Assembly: GCF_026410285.1 (NCBI RefSeq)
Contig: NZ_JAPMLP010000005.1
Span: 62,001 to 126,000 of the forward strand
Length of the DNA: 64,000 nt
Source of the DNA: Sulfitobacter sp. F26169L
Lineage (GTDB): Bacteria > Pseudomonadota > Alphaproteobacteria > Rhodobacterales > Rhodobacteraceae
Direction of reading: 5' to 3'
A model generated the notes under the pieces. That model saw nothing but the letters and a program-made list of their open reading frames with translations, did no database searches and had not been told where the DNA came from. The stretch's first letter is position 1, and every line of letters begins with the position of its first letter. Below, piece after piece: positions 27,140-35,893 of the stretch. The position numbers were made by a program, and so were the translations under genes.

Positions 27140-27925
27140 ATGGAACCGACCCCGCTGGACACAGCCCACGCCGCAATGACCGCCGCGCCGGAAAATGACA
27201 CCCTGCGCCTGCGGTTTTATGAACGGATGGCTGACGCAGAATTGTATCTGCTGCTAAAGACGGAACCCGACGGCGACCAGATCAATCCCGAAGTGCTCGA
27301 TACCGAGGGCGCGCAATATCTGTTGGCATTCGATCGCGCGCATCGCCTTGCCGAATACGCGGGTGATTCAGCCTCTTATGTCGCGCTGTCGGGGCGCAAC
27401 GTGGCTGCAATGCTTGAGGGGCAGCCGCTAGGCATCGCGCTTAACATCGATGTGGCACCGTCGGCCATTTTGCTGCCGGACACAGCGGTTGCATGGCTGC
27501 GCGAAACCCTCACCCATGAGGCCGCGCAGGTAGAGGCCAAAATCGAAAGCGTGCTGCCGCCCAAAGGACTGCCGGAAAGCCTGATCGAAGCGATTGATGC
27601 AAAGCTGGCCACCGCCACCGGCATGGCTGCAGATGCGTGGCTGGTCGGGGTCGAATACACCGGCGGCGGGCGCGGGCATTTGCTGGCCTTCATTGATGCG
27701 ATTCCGCGCGCACAGGATGCACTCGTGCGCGCGGCCTCCGAAGCGCTGACGTTCTCGGGGATCGAAGCGGGAGCGATGGATGTAGGCTTTTTCAACCTCA
27801 CGGATCCCACTGTAACAAAATTGATGCGCGTGGGGCTGCGCTTTGATCTGCCGCAGATGGAGACGTTGCAAAAGACCCCCCGCATGCCCGGCAGTGATCC
27901 TGATGCACCGCCGATCCTGAAATAA
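27140..27925 (+). CDS. SseB family protein
   Basis: 261 residues starting directly after the UDG-like stop (TAAATG). The N-terminal half (FYERMADAELYLLLK, YLLAFDRAHRLAEYAG, YVALSGRNVAAML) matches the SseB N-terminal domain; the C-terminal half (SLIEAIDAKL, AWLVGVEY, FSGIEAGAMDVGFFN) matches SseB_C. The function of SseB proteins outside Salmonella is not established. Co-transcribed with the UDG-like gene. Confidence 0.8.
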   Translation: MEPTPLDTAHAAMTAAPENDTLRLRFYERMADAELYLLLKTEPDGDQINPEVLDTEGAQYLLAFDRAHRLAEYAGDSASYVALSGRNVAAMLEGQPLGIALNIDVAPSAILLPDTAVAWLRETLTHEAAQVEAKIESVLPPKGLPESLIEAIDAKLATATGMAADAWLVGVEYTGGGRGHLLAFIDAIPRAQDALVRAASEALTFSGIEAGAMDVGFFNLTDPTVTKLMRVGLRFDLPQMETLQKTPRMPGSDPDAPPILK

Positions 27926-28046
27926 TCGGGCGAATAGGGTGCGAATCCTTCACGCCTACGCGAGATCACGCAGTTGCGATATGCATTGCGCCCGCGCTGC
28001 GCGTAGGCTGATCCGCAACCGACAGCGCCCAGTTCAGGAGAACCCG

Positions 28047-28568
28047 ATGACCCGTTTCACCCTCACCATCGCCGCGGCAGCCGTGCTCGGCTGGGCAAGT
28101 ACAGCATTCGCAGGTGAACAATTTGTAGACGAAACCGGCTATGCAGTGTCCGGCTACGATGTGGTGTCGTATTTTTCACTGCCACAATCGTCCGTCGGCC
28201 AGAGCCAGCCCGCACCTGTCGAGGGCGACAAATCCATCACAGCCGAGCATAACGGCGCCACCTTCGCATTTTCGTCACAAGCCAATCGGGACGCTTTCGT
28301 TGCAAACCCTCAGAAATTTGTGCCGCAGTACGATGGCCATTGCGCTTACGGGGTGGCCAAGGGCGGCAAAGTGCCCGGCAACCCTACTCTCTGGCGGATT
28401 GTTGATGGCAAACTTTATCTTAACATCACAAAAAACGTTGTCGGCTTCTGGGAACAAGACATCCCCGCCAACCTGACAAAATCTACCGCCAACTGGCCTA
28501 ACCTCGACCCCAAGCCCGCGTCGGAAGCAACCATTCCGAATTGGTCTTCTGCCGCGCCGAAAGGGTAG
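28047..28568 (+). CDS. Exported YHS-domain protein
   Basis: 173 residues from the ATG at 28047, with AGGAG upstream. Sec signal MTRFTLTIAAAAVLGWASTAFA, then a YHS-like fold: YAVSGYDVVSYF, HNGATFAFSSQANRDAFVANPQKFVPQYDGHCAYGVAKG. YHS domains often bind metals or haem-like ligands. No thioredoxin or metal-site Cys cluster is evident. The rhodanese gene begins two bases after its stop, so the two exported/anchored proteins probably act together. Confidence 0.83.
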   Translation: MTRFTLTIAAAAVLGWASTAFAGEQFVDETGYAVSGYDVVSYFSLPQSSVGQSQPAPVEGDKSITAEHNGATFAFSSQANRDAFVANPQKFVPQYDGHCAYGVAKGGKVPGNPTLWRIVDGKLYLNITKNVVGFWEQDIPANLTKSTANWPNLDPKPASEATIPNWSSAAPKG

Positions 28569-28570
28569 TC

Positions 28571-29038
28571 GTGCGCTTGCCGCCCGCTTCCTCCCAAGGT
28601 CGCACATTTGCGCGGCGCGGGCTAATGATCGGCGCGCTTGCGGTTGGCGGTGTCACAACAGCGCGCTGGTTCAACCTGTCAGGCCGGATAACCGATGGCA
28701 CGCTGAGCGTTCAGGATGCACACACCGCCGCCCGAGCTGGCGAAATCACCCTGATCGATATCCGCCGCCCCGACGAATGGGCGCGTACCGGTGTCGGAGA
28801 AGGCGCGATCCCCATCGACATGCGCGATCCGGAATTTACGGAAATTCTGTTAAAAACGATACCGGACAAAGACGCTCCTGTTGCACTGATTTGCGCGCGT
28901 GGCGTACGGACACGATGGCTCGCCAAGCGCCTGGCAGGCGCAGGATTCACAAATATTATCGACGTGCCCGAAGGTATGCTCGGCTCCGGTGCGGGTCAGG
29001 GATGGCTGGCTGCGGGCCTGCCTGTTACCCGCAGCTGA
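28571..29038 (+). CDS. Membrane-anchored or Tat-exported rhodanese-domain protein
   Basis: 155 residues from a GTG at 28571, two bases after the YHS stop, with AGGG upstream; a TTG at 28541 is the alternative. RTFARRGLMIGALAVGGVTTAR is a twin-Arg plus hydrophobic segment. The rhodanese domain follows (ITLIDIRRPDEW, then the active-site loop ICARGVRTRW with Cys at about 108). It may shuttle sulphane sulphur in the periplasm. Confidence 0.8.
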   Translation: MRLPPASSQGRTFARRGLMIGALAVGGVTTARWFNLSGRITDGTLSVQDAHTAARAGEITLIDIRRPDEWARTGVGEGAIPIDMRDPEFTEILLKTIPDKDAPVALICARGVRTRWLAKRLAGAGFTNIIDVPEGMLGSGAGQGWLAAGLPVTRS

Positions 29039-29077
29039 ACGATTGCCGAACGCCTGCACGTAGACTATATCGCAGCG

Positions 29078-30472
29078 ATGAGCACAAATCCCCCGAACCT
29101 CCGCCCCGATCTGGCAAATGCGCGCGTCCCGCACGACGCCCCCCGTGCCACCTTTAGCGAACCGCAGCGCAAAGGCCAGCCAACCATCGGCATGGTCAGT
29201 CTTGGCTGCCCCAAAGCACTGGTGGACAGCGAACGCATCCTGACCCGCCTGCGCGCCGAGGGCTACGCGATTTCGCCCGATTATTCCGGCGCGGATGCGG
29301 TGATTGTAAATACTTGCGGGTTTCTGGACAGCGCGAAGGCCGAAAGCCTCGATGCTATCGGCGAAGCGCTGAGCGAGAACGGACGCGTCATTGTGACGGG
29401 ATGTCTTGGCGCAGAGCCGGATTACATCCGCGAACACCATCCCCGCATCCTTGCCGTGACAGGCCCGCACCAATACGAACAGGTTCTGGATGCGGTGCAT
29501 ACCGCTGTGCCGCCTTCCCCTGATCCGTTTATCGATCTGCTGCCTGCGTCGGGCGTCTCCCTGACCCCGCGCCACTTCAGCTATCTGAAAATCTCGGAGG
29601 GGTGTAATCACAAGTGCAAATTCTGCATCATCCCCGACATGCGCGGCAAATTGCAAAGCCGTCCCGCCCACGCCGTGATGCGCGAAGCCGAAAAGCTGGT
29701 TGATAACGGGGTGAAAGAACTGCTTGTGATCTCGCAGGACACTTCCGCTTACGGGGTCGATATCAAGCACGCCGAGGACCGTGGCCACCGCGCCCATATC
29801 ACCGATCTGGCCCGTGATCTGGGCAGTTTGGGCGCGTGGATCAGATTGCACTACGTCTACCCCTACCCCCATGTGCGCCAACTCATCCCGCTGATGGCAG
29901 ACGGGCTTGTGCTGCCATACCTCGATATCCCGTTCCAGCACGCACATGTTGACGTTCTCAAACGCATGGCCCGTCCCGCTGCCGCCTCGAAAACGCTAAA
30001 CGAAATTGCCGCGTGGCGCGAAATCTGCCCTGATATCACACTGCGCTCGACCTTCATCGTCGGCTATCCCGGCGAAACAGAAGCCGAATTCCAGACCCTG
30101 CTCGACTGGCTGGACGAAGCCCAGCTCGACCGCGTGGGTTGCTTCCAATACGAAAACGTCGCTGGCGCACGCTCCAACGCGCTGCCCGATCATGTGGATG
30201 CAGACGTGAAACAAGACCGCTGGAACCGCTTTATGGAAAAAGCCCAAGCGATCTCCGAAGCCAAATTGCAGGGCAAAGTCGGCAAGCGCATGGACGTGAT
30301 CATCGACGAAATTGACGAAGACGCCGCCACCTGCCGCACCAAAGCCGATGCGCCGGAGATCGACGGGAACCTGTTTATCGACGAAGGCCACGAGAAGCTG
30401 ACCGTGGGCGATATCGTGACAGTCGAAGTGGAGGAAGCGGGCGAGTATGACCTGTGGGGGCGTGTTGTTTGA
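29078..30472 (+). CDS. rimO: Ribosomal protein S12 methylthiotransferase RimO
   Basis: 464 residues. N-terminal MTTase domain ([43 protein letters not shown]) with three Cys for one cluster, the radical-SAM motif CNHKCKFC in [19 protein letters not shown], and a C-terminal TRAM domain ([10 protein letters not shown] to the end). RimO adds a methylthio group to Asp88 of S12. The [18 protein letters not shown] start is typical of alphaproteobacterial RimO. Confidence 0.95.
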   Translation: MSTNPPNLRPDLANARVPHDAPRATFSEPQRKGQPTIGMVSLGCPKALVDSERILTRLRAEGYAISPDYSGADAVIVNTCGFLDSAKAESLDAIGEALSENGRVIVTGCLGAEPDYIREHHPRILAVTGPHQYEQVLDAVHTAVPPSPDPFIDLLPASGVSLTPRHFSYLKISEGCNHKCKFCIIPDMRGKLQSRPAHAVMREAEKLVDNGVKELLVISQDTSAYGVDIKHAEDRGHRAHITDLARDLGSLGAWIRLHYVYPYPHVRQLIPLMADGLVLPYLDIPFQHAHVDVLKRMARPAAASKTLNEIAAWREICPDITLRSTFIVGYPGETEAEFQTLLDWLDEAQLDRVGCFQYENVAGARSNALPDHVDADVKQDRWNRFMEKAQAISEAKLQGKVGKRMDVIIDEIDEDAATCRTKADAPEIDGNLFIDEGHEKLTVGDIVTVEVEEAGEYDLWGRVV

Positions 30473-31198
30473 ATGATTGATGAAAATACATTGCGTTGAT
30501 ACTTCAGACTAGACAACTTCCCCAGTTTTCAGTGCCCGCGATGTTCCAAAGGAACCCTCGTCTTAGAGAAAAAACTAGAAGCCAAACAGCCTGCGTTCTC
30601 AAAACAGATACAAAGACAAGACTGGTCTGACTTGGATATGATAGAACTCAGAATGAGTGGCGAATTAATTTGCTCTCACGCAGCTTGCGGTGAGATCGTC
30701 GGGTTCAGCGCGATTGGCGGCGTTGATCATGATCCTTATGAAAATACAGTTGATAAGTTTTTTCGGATTAAGGCTATTTACCCTGCGCCATGGATCATTG
30801 AATTGCCGAAGGAGCTACCTGACCCGATTAGAAAACCACTGATTGCTTCTTTTGAATCTTATTGGGCGAACAAACAACTGTGTGCCAATGCAATCAGACA
30901 ATCGATAGAAGCACTTCTCGACCACCATAAAGTTAGTCGTACTTCAGTTAAGGACAAACGCTTGCCATTGGGCGGTAGGATAGACTTGCTCAAAGAAATC
31001 AAACCAGAGTTTTCAGAACTATTTGAATTGTTTCGACCATTCCTCAATGCTGGCAGCCATGGTGAAGAAATCGAAATTGCCTCACTACTCAATGTTTTTG
31101 AAGCGTTAGAGATACATCTATCTCAAGTTTTCGATACTAAATCAAATCGTCTCGATGAGCTAAAAGCCCTGATGAAAAAAGCGAGTGAGTCCGAATAG
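30473..31198 (+). pseudogene. DUF4145 protein gene broken by an in-frame TGA
   Basis: An ATG at 30473 directly follows the rimO stop and reads MIDENTLR, then TGA (30497-30499), then in the same frame YFRLDNFPSFQCPRCSKGTL and on to 31198. The zinc-ribbon pairs CPRC and ICSHAAC and the distal SNRLDELKALMKK helix fit DUF4145 proteins, whose N-terminus normally reads LRWYFR-like, so the TGA probably replaces TGG (Trp). Reinitiation at the TTG/ATG near 30632-30638 would give about 188 residues without the first Cys pair. Base use is AT-richer than the neighbours, suggesting transfer. The family is linked to defence and restriction loci in some genomes, but its function is unknown. Confidence 0.75.
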
Positions 31199-31435
31199 CC
31201 CTCTTATTCGGTCCCATTACATCCAGCACAGACTCAATGTGTAGTCGCTTTGCGCGCCCGATCGCCTTATCAGGCTGGCGCTTTGCCAGATGCAGGCGCC
31301 ACGCAAATTCTCCAAAGCCCTATGTCTGCCATAAATCGTTCCACAGAGATGTTCTGAAGGTCTTCTCTCGATCTGACCCTCCACGGCCATATCCCGCTTT
31401 CAACATCTGCGGGCCTCATCCAAACTAACCAAATC

Positions 31436-31464
31436 TTGACAATGTTCCCCCTCTGTTCTATATT
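31436..31464 (+). promoter_or_regulatory. SOS promoter: LexA box inside a sigma-70 promoter
   Basis: TTGACA (31436-31441), a 17-base spacer, and TATATT (31459-31464). The spacer carries GTTC-CCCCTCT-GTTC (31444-31458), a perfect alphaproteobacterial LexA site (GTTC-N7-GTTC). LexA bound here would occupy the space between -35 and -10. The downstream start codon is at 31494. Confidence 0.8.
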
Positions 31465-31493
31465 GTATCAAGAACAGCAACAGGGAGCATCCC

Positions 31494-31850
31494 ATGTCGT
31501 ATCAAATTACGTTTACCGATCTCTTTGACACAGCACAGCCTGCCGCTCAGGCTGAGTTGCCTTTGCCCAAGCCCACGCCTGCCACGCAAAAGCAGATCGA
31601 TTATGCGCTTTCGCTGGCGGAGAAGACGAGGTCGAAGCTGCCCGACGGGATCACTCAAGACCGCGCGCGGCTGTCGAAATGGATTGATGCGCACAAGCCT
31701 GCACCGAGTGCGTTCAATGACTACCCCTCGTCCAAACAGGTCGGCTTTGCCGAGCGGATTGCGCGGTTGAAACGCACGCAGGTGCCGCCTGAATGTTTTC
31801 GGGATCGCGGTTTGATGTCACGCTGGATTGACGGGAACAAGCCACGTTAA
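31494..31850 (+). CDS. Uncharacterised small protein with two tandem repeats, SOS-controlled
   Basis: 118 residues, with AGGGAG upstream. Two copies of a 40-residue module: residues 30-69 (ATQKQIDYALSLAEKTR, then DRARLSKWIDAHKP) and 78-117 (PSSKQVGFAERIARLKR, then DRGLMSRWIDGNKP). Shared positions are KQxxxA, LA/IA, DR, SxWID and KP. I recall similar modules appended to DNA topoisomerases and other nucleic-acid proteins, but no named family is certain. No signal or membrane segment. The LexA box in its promoter makes a DNA-damage role likely. No gene follows in an operon. Confidence 0.7.
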   Translation: MSYQITFTDLFDTAQPAAQAELPLPKPTPATQKQIDYALSLAEKTRSKLPDGITQDRARLSKWIDAHKPAPSAFNDYPSSKQVGFAERIARLKRTQVPPECFRDRGLMSRWIDGNKPR

Positions 31851-32157
31851 GGGTTATGGATTTTACGGAGCATATTTGTGCGGCATCGCCGTCACATGTC
31901 TGACCTGATTTTGATGCAATCGTGGCGATCGGATATCATATTTCCAGGTCGCGCCGTTGGCACAACTGTGATTGTGCCCAACACTTTTTACCGCAACGTT
32001 CATATTTGACGTTTGGGGGAATAGATTCTGTTTCTAATCGGTTGAATTTTTCCAACCGCCAAAACGCCGCTGTGCGATATCACCGATTGCATGGTCCATT
32101 TGCGGGAGATAGCCTGTGGCGAGGCGCCCCGCCTCCCCCACAGCGGCAGAACAATCT
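31851..32157. other. 307-base gene-poor stretch
   Basis: AT-rich spacer between the SOS gene and the hemolysin III gene. A short hairpin CGGTTG/CAACCG with T-rich loop (32039-32058) is the only structure seen; the one plus-strand frame through it has no ribosome site. Confidence 0.45.
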
Positions 32158-32778
32158 ATGAATTATCCCCACTCCAAGCCCGAAACTGTCGCTGACGGGC
32201 TGGTCCATGCAGCCGGTGTTGCATTTTCTTTACCTGCCGTTGGTGTGCTGGTCGTGCAGACCCGCGATGATACGGCGCTTTTGGCCGCTGTAGTCTTCTA
32301 CGGCGTGCCGATGATTTTTGCGTTTATGGCTTCGGCCCTATACCACATGTCCCCTGTGGACAGCACGCGGCCCCTGCTTAACCGGATTGACCATGCGGCG
32401 ATCTATTTCAAGATTGCGGGCACCTACACGCCCTTTGTGGCCCTTATCGGATCAGCATTTGCCTATGTCATTCTCGGGCTGGTCTGGGCATTGGCGATTA
32501 TCGGCGCAAGCGCCAAGCTGCGGGGCTGGGGCGCAGATGCGCGCGGCTCTCTGGCGCTATACCTCGGGATGGGCTGGCTGTCGGTTCTGCTGATACGCGC
32601 CATGTGGGAAACATTGCCGCACAGTGCTGTTGCGTTGATCATCGTGGGCGGTGCGATCTACTCGCTCGGCACGATCGTTTATTCCCGCGATAGCCTACCC
32701 TATCAAAATGCGATCTGGCACAGCTTTGTGCTGGTTGCTTCAATCTGCTTTTTTGCGGCGATCAGTCTTAGCATCTGA
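32158..32778 (+). CDS. trhA: Hemolysin III / TrhA-like membrane protein (PAQR family)
   Basis: 206 residues from the ATG at 32158; a GTG at 32116 is possible. Seven hydrophobic helices, with the conserved metal-site residues of the PAQR/HlyIII family: LVHAAGV (first His), MASALYHMS, the RIDHAAIYFKIAGTYTPF block and the terminal IWHSFV His. Bacterial TrhA members are linked to membrane energetics and fatty-acid composition rather than true haemolysis. Its 3' end overlaps the convergent IMPACT gene by 39 bases. Confidence 0.88.
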   Translation: MNYPHSKPETVADGLVHAAGVAFSLPAVGVLVVQTRDDTALLAAVVFYGVPMIFAFMASALYHMSPVDSTRPLLNRIDHAAIYFKIAGTYTPFVALIGSAFAYVILGLVWALAIIGASAKLRGWGADARGSLALYLGMGWLSVLLIRAMWETLPHSAVALIIVGGAIYSLGTIVYSRDSLPYQNAIWHSFVLVASICFFAAISLSI

Positions 32779-33126
32779 AAGCGCATCCAGATAGCTGCGC
32801 ACGCATGTCTGCACATGACGGAAGCGGTCACCGCCCAGATGCTTGCCGCCGTACCAACGGGTGACGATAATCAGATGGCCCGGCAGGTCTTCGCGTTCCA
32901 GCATTCGCAGGATGATCATCCCCGCCCCGCTTTCACCGTCATCGGCTTTCAGCGGTCCTTCGTCAGGCAGCAAAACACCCCACGTGTTGTGGGTCGCTTT
33001 CGCGTATGACTTGTCACGCTTGAGCAACTTGAGCGCGGCATCGACATCTGCGCGGCTTTGCACGGGGACGCCCGACACCGCATATTTGCTGCCTTTGTCG
33101 TTTAATATCTGACCCAGTTTTCGCAT
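32740..33126 (-). CDS. IMPACT/YigZ family protein, N-terminal domain only
   Basis: 128 residues matching the UPF0029 core: YAKATHNTWGVLL, KADDGESGAGMIILRMLE and the signature IVTRWYGGKHLGGDRFRHV. YigZ proteins normally have about 200 residues with a second, DUF1949 domain; this one carries only the catalytic-like first domain. Function unsettled. Overlaps the 3' end of trhA. Confidence 0.87.
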   Translation of the reverse strand: MRKLGQILNDKGSKYAVSGVPVQSRADVDAALKLLKRDKSYAKATHNTWGVLLPDEGPLKADDGESGAGMIILRMLEREDLPGHLIIVTRWYGGKHLGGDRFRHVQTCVRSYLDALSDAKTDRRKKAD

Positions 33127-33198
33127 GTTCAGATCAATCCGCGCACAGGATCAAAGCCTGTCTTAACAAAGCCGCAGCGCCACCGCGCCAAAGTGATC

Positions 33199-33912
33199 CT
33201 ACAACCCCGCTGCAGTACGACGCACCGTATCGATCCGCGACGCGTTGGGCGGATGTGAACCCAGAAACTTGTCACCCGGATCAGGAATACGGGTAAAGAA
33301 CTCCGCACCGCGCAGCGGGTCATAGCCCGCCTTCTTGGTAATCACAGTCCCCAGCGCATCAGCCTCAAGCTCGAAGTTTTTCGAATAAGTCCGCGCGCCA
33401 ACCTGCGCCCCGAGCCGCTGCGCCGATTCAACGGCACTTGCGTCGCCCCCGCTCAGCGTGGCGAGCCCCGCAAAGATGACAGCGCCTGCCACGGCGTTTT
33501 GCTGCTGGCGGCCGATGTGTCCTGCGATATGGTGGGCAGCTTCATGCCCCAGCACGAAGGCCAGTTCATCTTCGTTGCGCGCATCACCGATAAGGGCAAG
33601 CGTAAAGGCGATGATCGGGCGGCCCTGACGGTCAAGCGTCTGGTAGGCATTGGCCGGCTGGCCCGGTCTGTCGTCCACCACGATGTTGAAATCACAGTTC
33701 ACATTCTGTGTGCGCGCACGACATTCGCGTTCGGCCACAGGCTCCACACGGGATACAACCCGCAGAAAGCTGCGTGCATTTGTCCGCGCTGAAGGTGCGC
33801 TGGTCTGGGGTGGCGTAGTGGCTTGGCCGGGACCGGCCGGGCTGACAGGCGTGACCTCACAGGCGGCCAGTGCGGCAACAAATCCAAGTGCCAAAAAGGC
33901 GCGCGTCATCAT
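33199..33912 (-). CDS. M48 family metalloprotease, lipoprotein
   Basis: 237 residues from the ATG at 33912 (AAGGA upstream). Lipobox ALAAC at the N-terminus marks it as a membrane-anchored lipoprotein. The zinc motif HEAAHH lies in AFVLGHEAAHHIAGH, with a downstream ELEADALG supplying the third ligand, as in M48 (HtpX/BepA-like) peptidases. It probably takes part in envelope protein quality control. Confidence 0.88.
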   Translation of the reverse strand: MMTRAFLALGFVAALAACEVTPVSPAGPGQATTPPQTSAPSARTNARSFLRVVSRVEPVAERECRARTQNVNCDFNIVVDDRPGQPANAYQTLDRQGRPIIAFTLALIGDARNEDELAFVLGHEAAHHIAGHIGRQQQNAVAGAVIFAGLATLSGGDASAVESAQRLGAQVGARTYSKNFELEADALGTVITKKAGYDPLRGAEFFTRIPDPGDKFLGSHPPNASRIDTVRRTAAGL

Positions 33913-34077
33913 CAGGGTAGATTCCTTATTCGTCAAATTCGTGGAGGCCACTTTAACATGCTGTGCCAGCGGGGCCAGCCCGATCACCACGGCGCGGGAA
34001 CCTTGGGCAATCTTGTGCCATGTGCGTGTTAATGCCAAGCCACTTGCGCGCTGGAGTTGATCAGGTACTCTGCGCGC

Positions 34078-34308
34078 ATGTTTACAATCGAGCATGAATT
34101 CGAAGCAACCGTTATCACCCTTGTCGACGAGGGCGATACACCTCTGCGCGAGGATGCAACATTGCGAGCGTTTGCCAACAAGATCACTATCGAGCAGTGG
34201 GATCCCGAAACGGACAGTGTCTGCACTATAACGCTGTCCCCCAACCAGCTTCGCGATCTGGCAGCGGCTCTTAACCTGCCCGAAGGCATCTATCATAGCG
34301 CGCCTTAG
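34078..34308 (+). CDS. Conserved small hypothetical protein
   Basis: 76 residues starting MFTIEHEFEATVITLVDEG. Soluble, acidic, mixed alpha/beta pattern, with no membrane segment or motif I can name. It resembles a small protein I recall from other Rhodobacterales but no function is attached to it. It lies 24 bases before ilvE on the same strand. Confidence 0.6.
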   Translation: MFTIEHEFEATVITLVDEGDTPLREDATLRAFANKITIEQWDPETDSVCTITLSPNQLRDLAAALNLPEGIYHSAP

Positions 34309-34332
34309 GCGCCCGTTCTACAGGATATCACT

Positions 34333-35211
34333 ATGGCGACCGGCACAAACATCCGCACCTATTTCGAGGGCACGTGGCACAACGGTGATCTCAGCGTCAT
34401 GAAAGCCGCCGATCATGGCGCATGGCTGGGCACAACCGTGTTTGACGGCGCGCGCCTGTTTGACGGGCTGGCCCCCGATCTGGAAGCACATTGCGCGCGG
34501 ATCAACCGCTCCGCACGTGCGCTGATGATCACCCCGACTGTGGAAACCGAGGATATGGTCGCAATCGTGCGCGAGGGGCTGGGGGGATATCCCCGCGATG
34601 CGGCTGTTTATATCAGGCCGATGTACTGGGCGCTTGCCGGTGATGAATTGGGGATTGTCCCCCGTGAAGGCGCAACCGGTTTTGCAGTCTCGCTTGAGCA
34701 GATCCCGATGGCCCCGCCAGAGGCGGCATCAACACTGACACGCACCCGTTTCCGCCGTCCGGTTCTCGAAGATGCTGTAGTGAATGCAAAGGCAGGCTGT
34801 CTGTACCCCAACAATGCGCGCATGATGGCAGAGGCGCGCAGCAAAGGGTTTGGCAACGCGCTGGTTGCCGATGCGCTTGGCAACGTGGCAGAAACAGCAT
34901 CTGCCAATGTATTTATGGTCAAAGACGGCGAGGTTTTCACACCTGTCCCCAACGGCACGTTTCTGGCGGGTATCACCCGCGCGCGCCACATGCACAACAT
35001 GCGCACTGAGGGCATCAAAGTGCATGAGAGTGTGCTTGGTTTTGAAGATTTTCACGCCGCCGACGAGATTTTCCTGTCGGGCAACATGATGAAGGTCACC
35101 CCGATCAAGGCATTTGACGATACCAAGTACGAGGTCGGCGGTAACGGAAACCCTGTAACCCAGCGCGTCCGCGAGATGTATTGGGATTGGGCCGCGTCGC
35201 AAAAGGTATAA
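34333..35211 (+). CDS. ilvE: Branched-chain amino acid aminotransferase
   Basis: 292 residues of PLP fold type IV: Schiff-base Lys in VVNAKAGCLYPNNARMM, the GNVAETASANVFMVKDG cofactor loop, and the FLAGITRARHM segment binding phosphate. It transaminates Leu, Ile and Val. Length is that of the short alphaproteobacterial IlvE form. The upstream small ORF may be co-transcribed. Confidence 0.9.
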   Translation: MATGTNIRTYFEGTWHNGDLSVMKAADHGAWLGTTVFDGARLFDGLAPDLEAHCARINRSARALMITPTVETEDMVAIVREGLGGYPRDAAVYIRPMYWALAGDELGIVPREGATGFAVSLEQIPMAPPEAASTLTRTRFRRPVLEDAVVNAKAGCLYPNNARMMAEARSKGFGNALVADALGNVAETASANVFMVKDGEVFTPVPNGTFLAGITRARHMHNMRTEGIKVHESVLGFEDFHAADEIFLSGNMMKVTPIKAFDDTKYEVGGNGNPVTQRVREMYWDWAASQKV

Positions 35212-35346
35212 TCCGGCACCGCTCTGCGCTGCTACATTTTGGCGCGGACAGCCCTGTGCCGCTGATACGGGGGGCTGGCCGTGCAAAAGCCAATTGCATG
35301 AGCCGCGCGCGCAGGCCATGATATCCGTCGATGTAGGGAGTATATT

Positions 35347-35802
35347 ATGCGCAAGTTTCTAGTAGTTCTGGATGACAGCCGCGAATGTCTGAACGCGATG
35401 CGTTTTGCCGCGATGCGCGCTTCCAAAACAGGGGGCGGTGTCGAGGTGCTGGCCGTCATTCCGCCGGAAGAATTCAATCACTGGATAGGCGTCAGCGATA
35501 TCATGCGCGAGGAAGCACGCGAGCGCATCGAGGTACACTTTGATGTTTTTGCAAAATGGATGCGAGACCGTCAGGGGGTCGATCCCACACTGGTGATCCG
35601 CGAAGGACAAGCGGTTGACGAGATCATCGCGCAGATATCGGAAAACAATGATATTGGTGTTCTGGTGCTTGGTGCGGGAACCGATGGCAAGGGTCCCGGC
35701 CCGTTGGTCACCCAACTCAGCCGCAGCTCTGGCAGCTTGCCGGTGCCGATCACCATTGTGCCCGGAGATATGACAAAAGAGCGGCTTGAGGCGATCACGT
35801 AA
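35347..35802 (+). CDS. Universal stress protein, UspA family
   Basis: 151 residues. KFLVVLDDSRECLNAMRFAA is the Usp start, and the C-terminal GAGTDGKGPGPLVTQLSRSSGSLPVPITIVP has the G-x2-G...G-S pattern of the ATP-binding loop. Such proteins respond to stress or energy limitation. A lone gene between ilvE and the NfuA-like gene. Confidence 0.88.
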   Translation: MRKFLVVLDDSRECLNAMRFAAMRASKTGGGVEVLAVIPPEEFNHWIGVSDIMREEARERIEVHFDVFAKWMRDRQGVDPTLVIREGQAVDEIIAQISENNDIGVLVLGAGTDGKGPGPLVTQLSRSSGSLPVPITIVPGDMTKERLEAIT

Positions 35803-35814
35803 AGCGCCTCATAG

Positions 35815-35831
35815 TTTAGAATCATTCTAAC
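35815..35831 (+). promoter_or_regulatory. Irr-type iron-control (ICE) box in front of the NfuA-like gene
   Basis: TTTAGAA-TCA-TTCTAAC matches the alphaproteobacterial Irr/ICE motif TTTAGAA-N3-TTCTAAA at all but the last base. A TTGACA (35836-35841) follows immediately, with a weak -10 region (CATATC) after a 17-base spacer. The next start codon is at 35894. Confidence 0.65.
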
Positions 35832-35893
35832 AACCTTGACATCCCCGCGTAAAATACGCATATCAAGAGCAACCCTGACAGAGGCTTTGCATC

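Noticed and set aside
31237-31428. 63-codon frame before the SOS gene
   Set aside because: No ribosome site, and the LexA promoter lies downstream of it; low-complexity composition.
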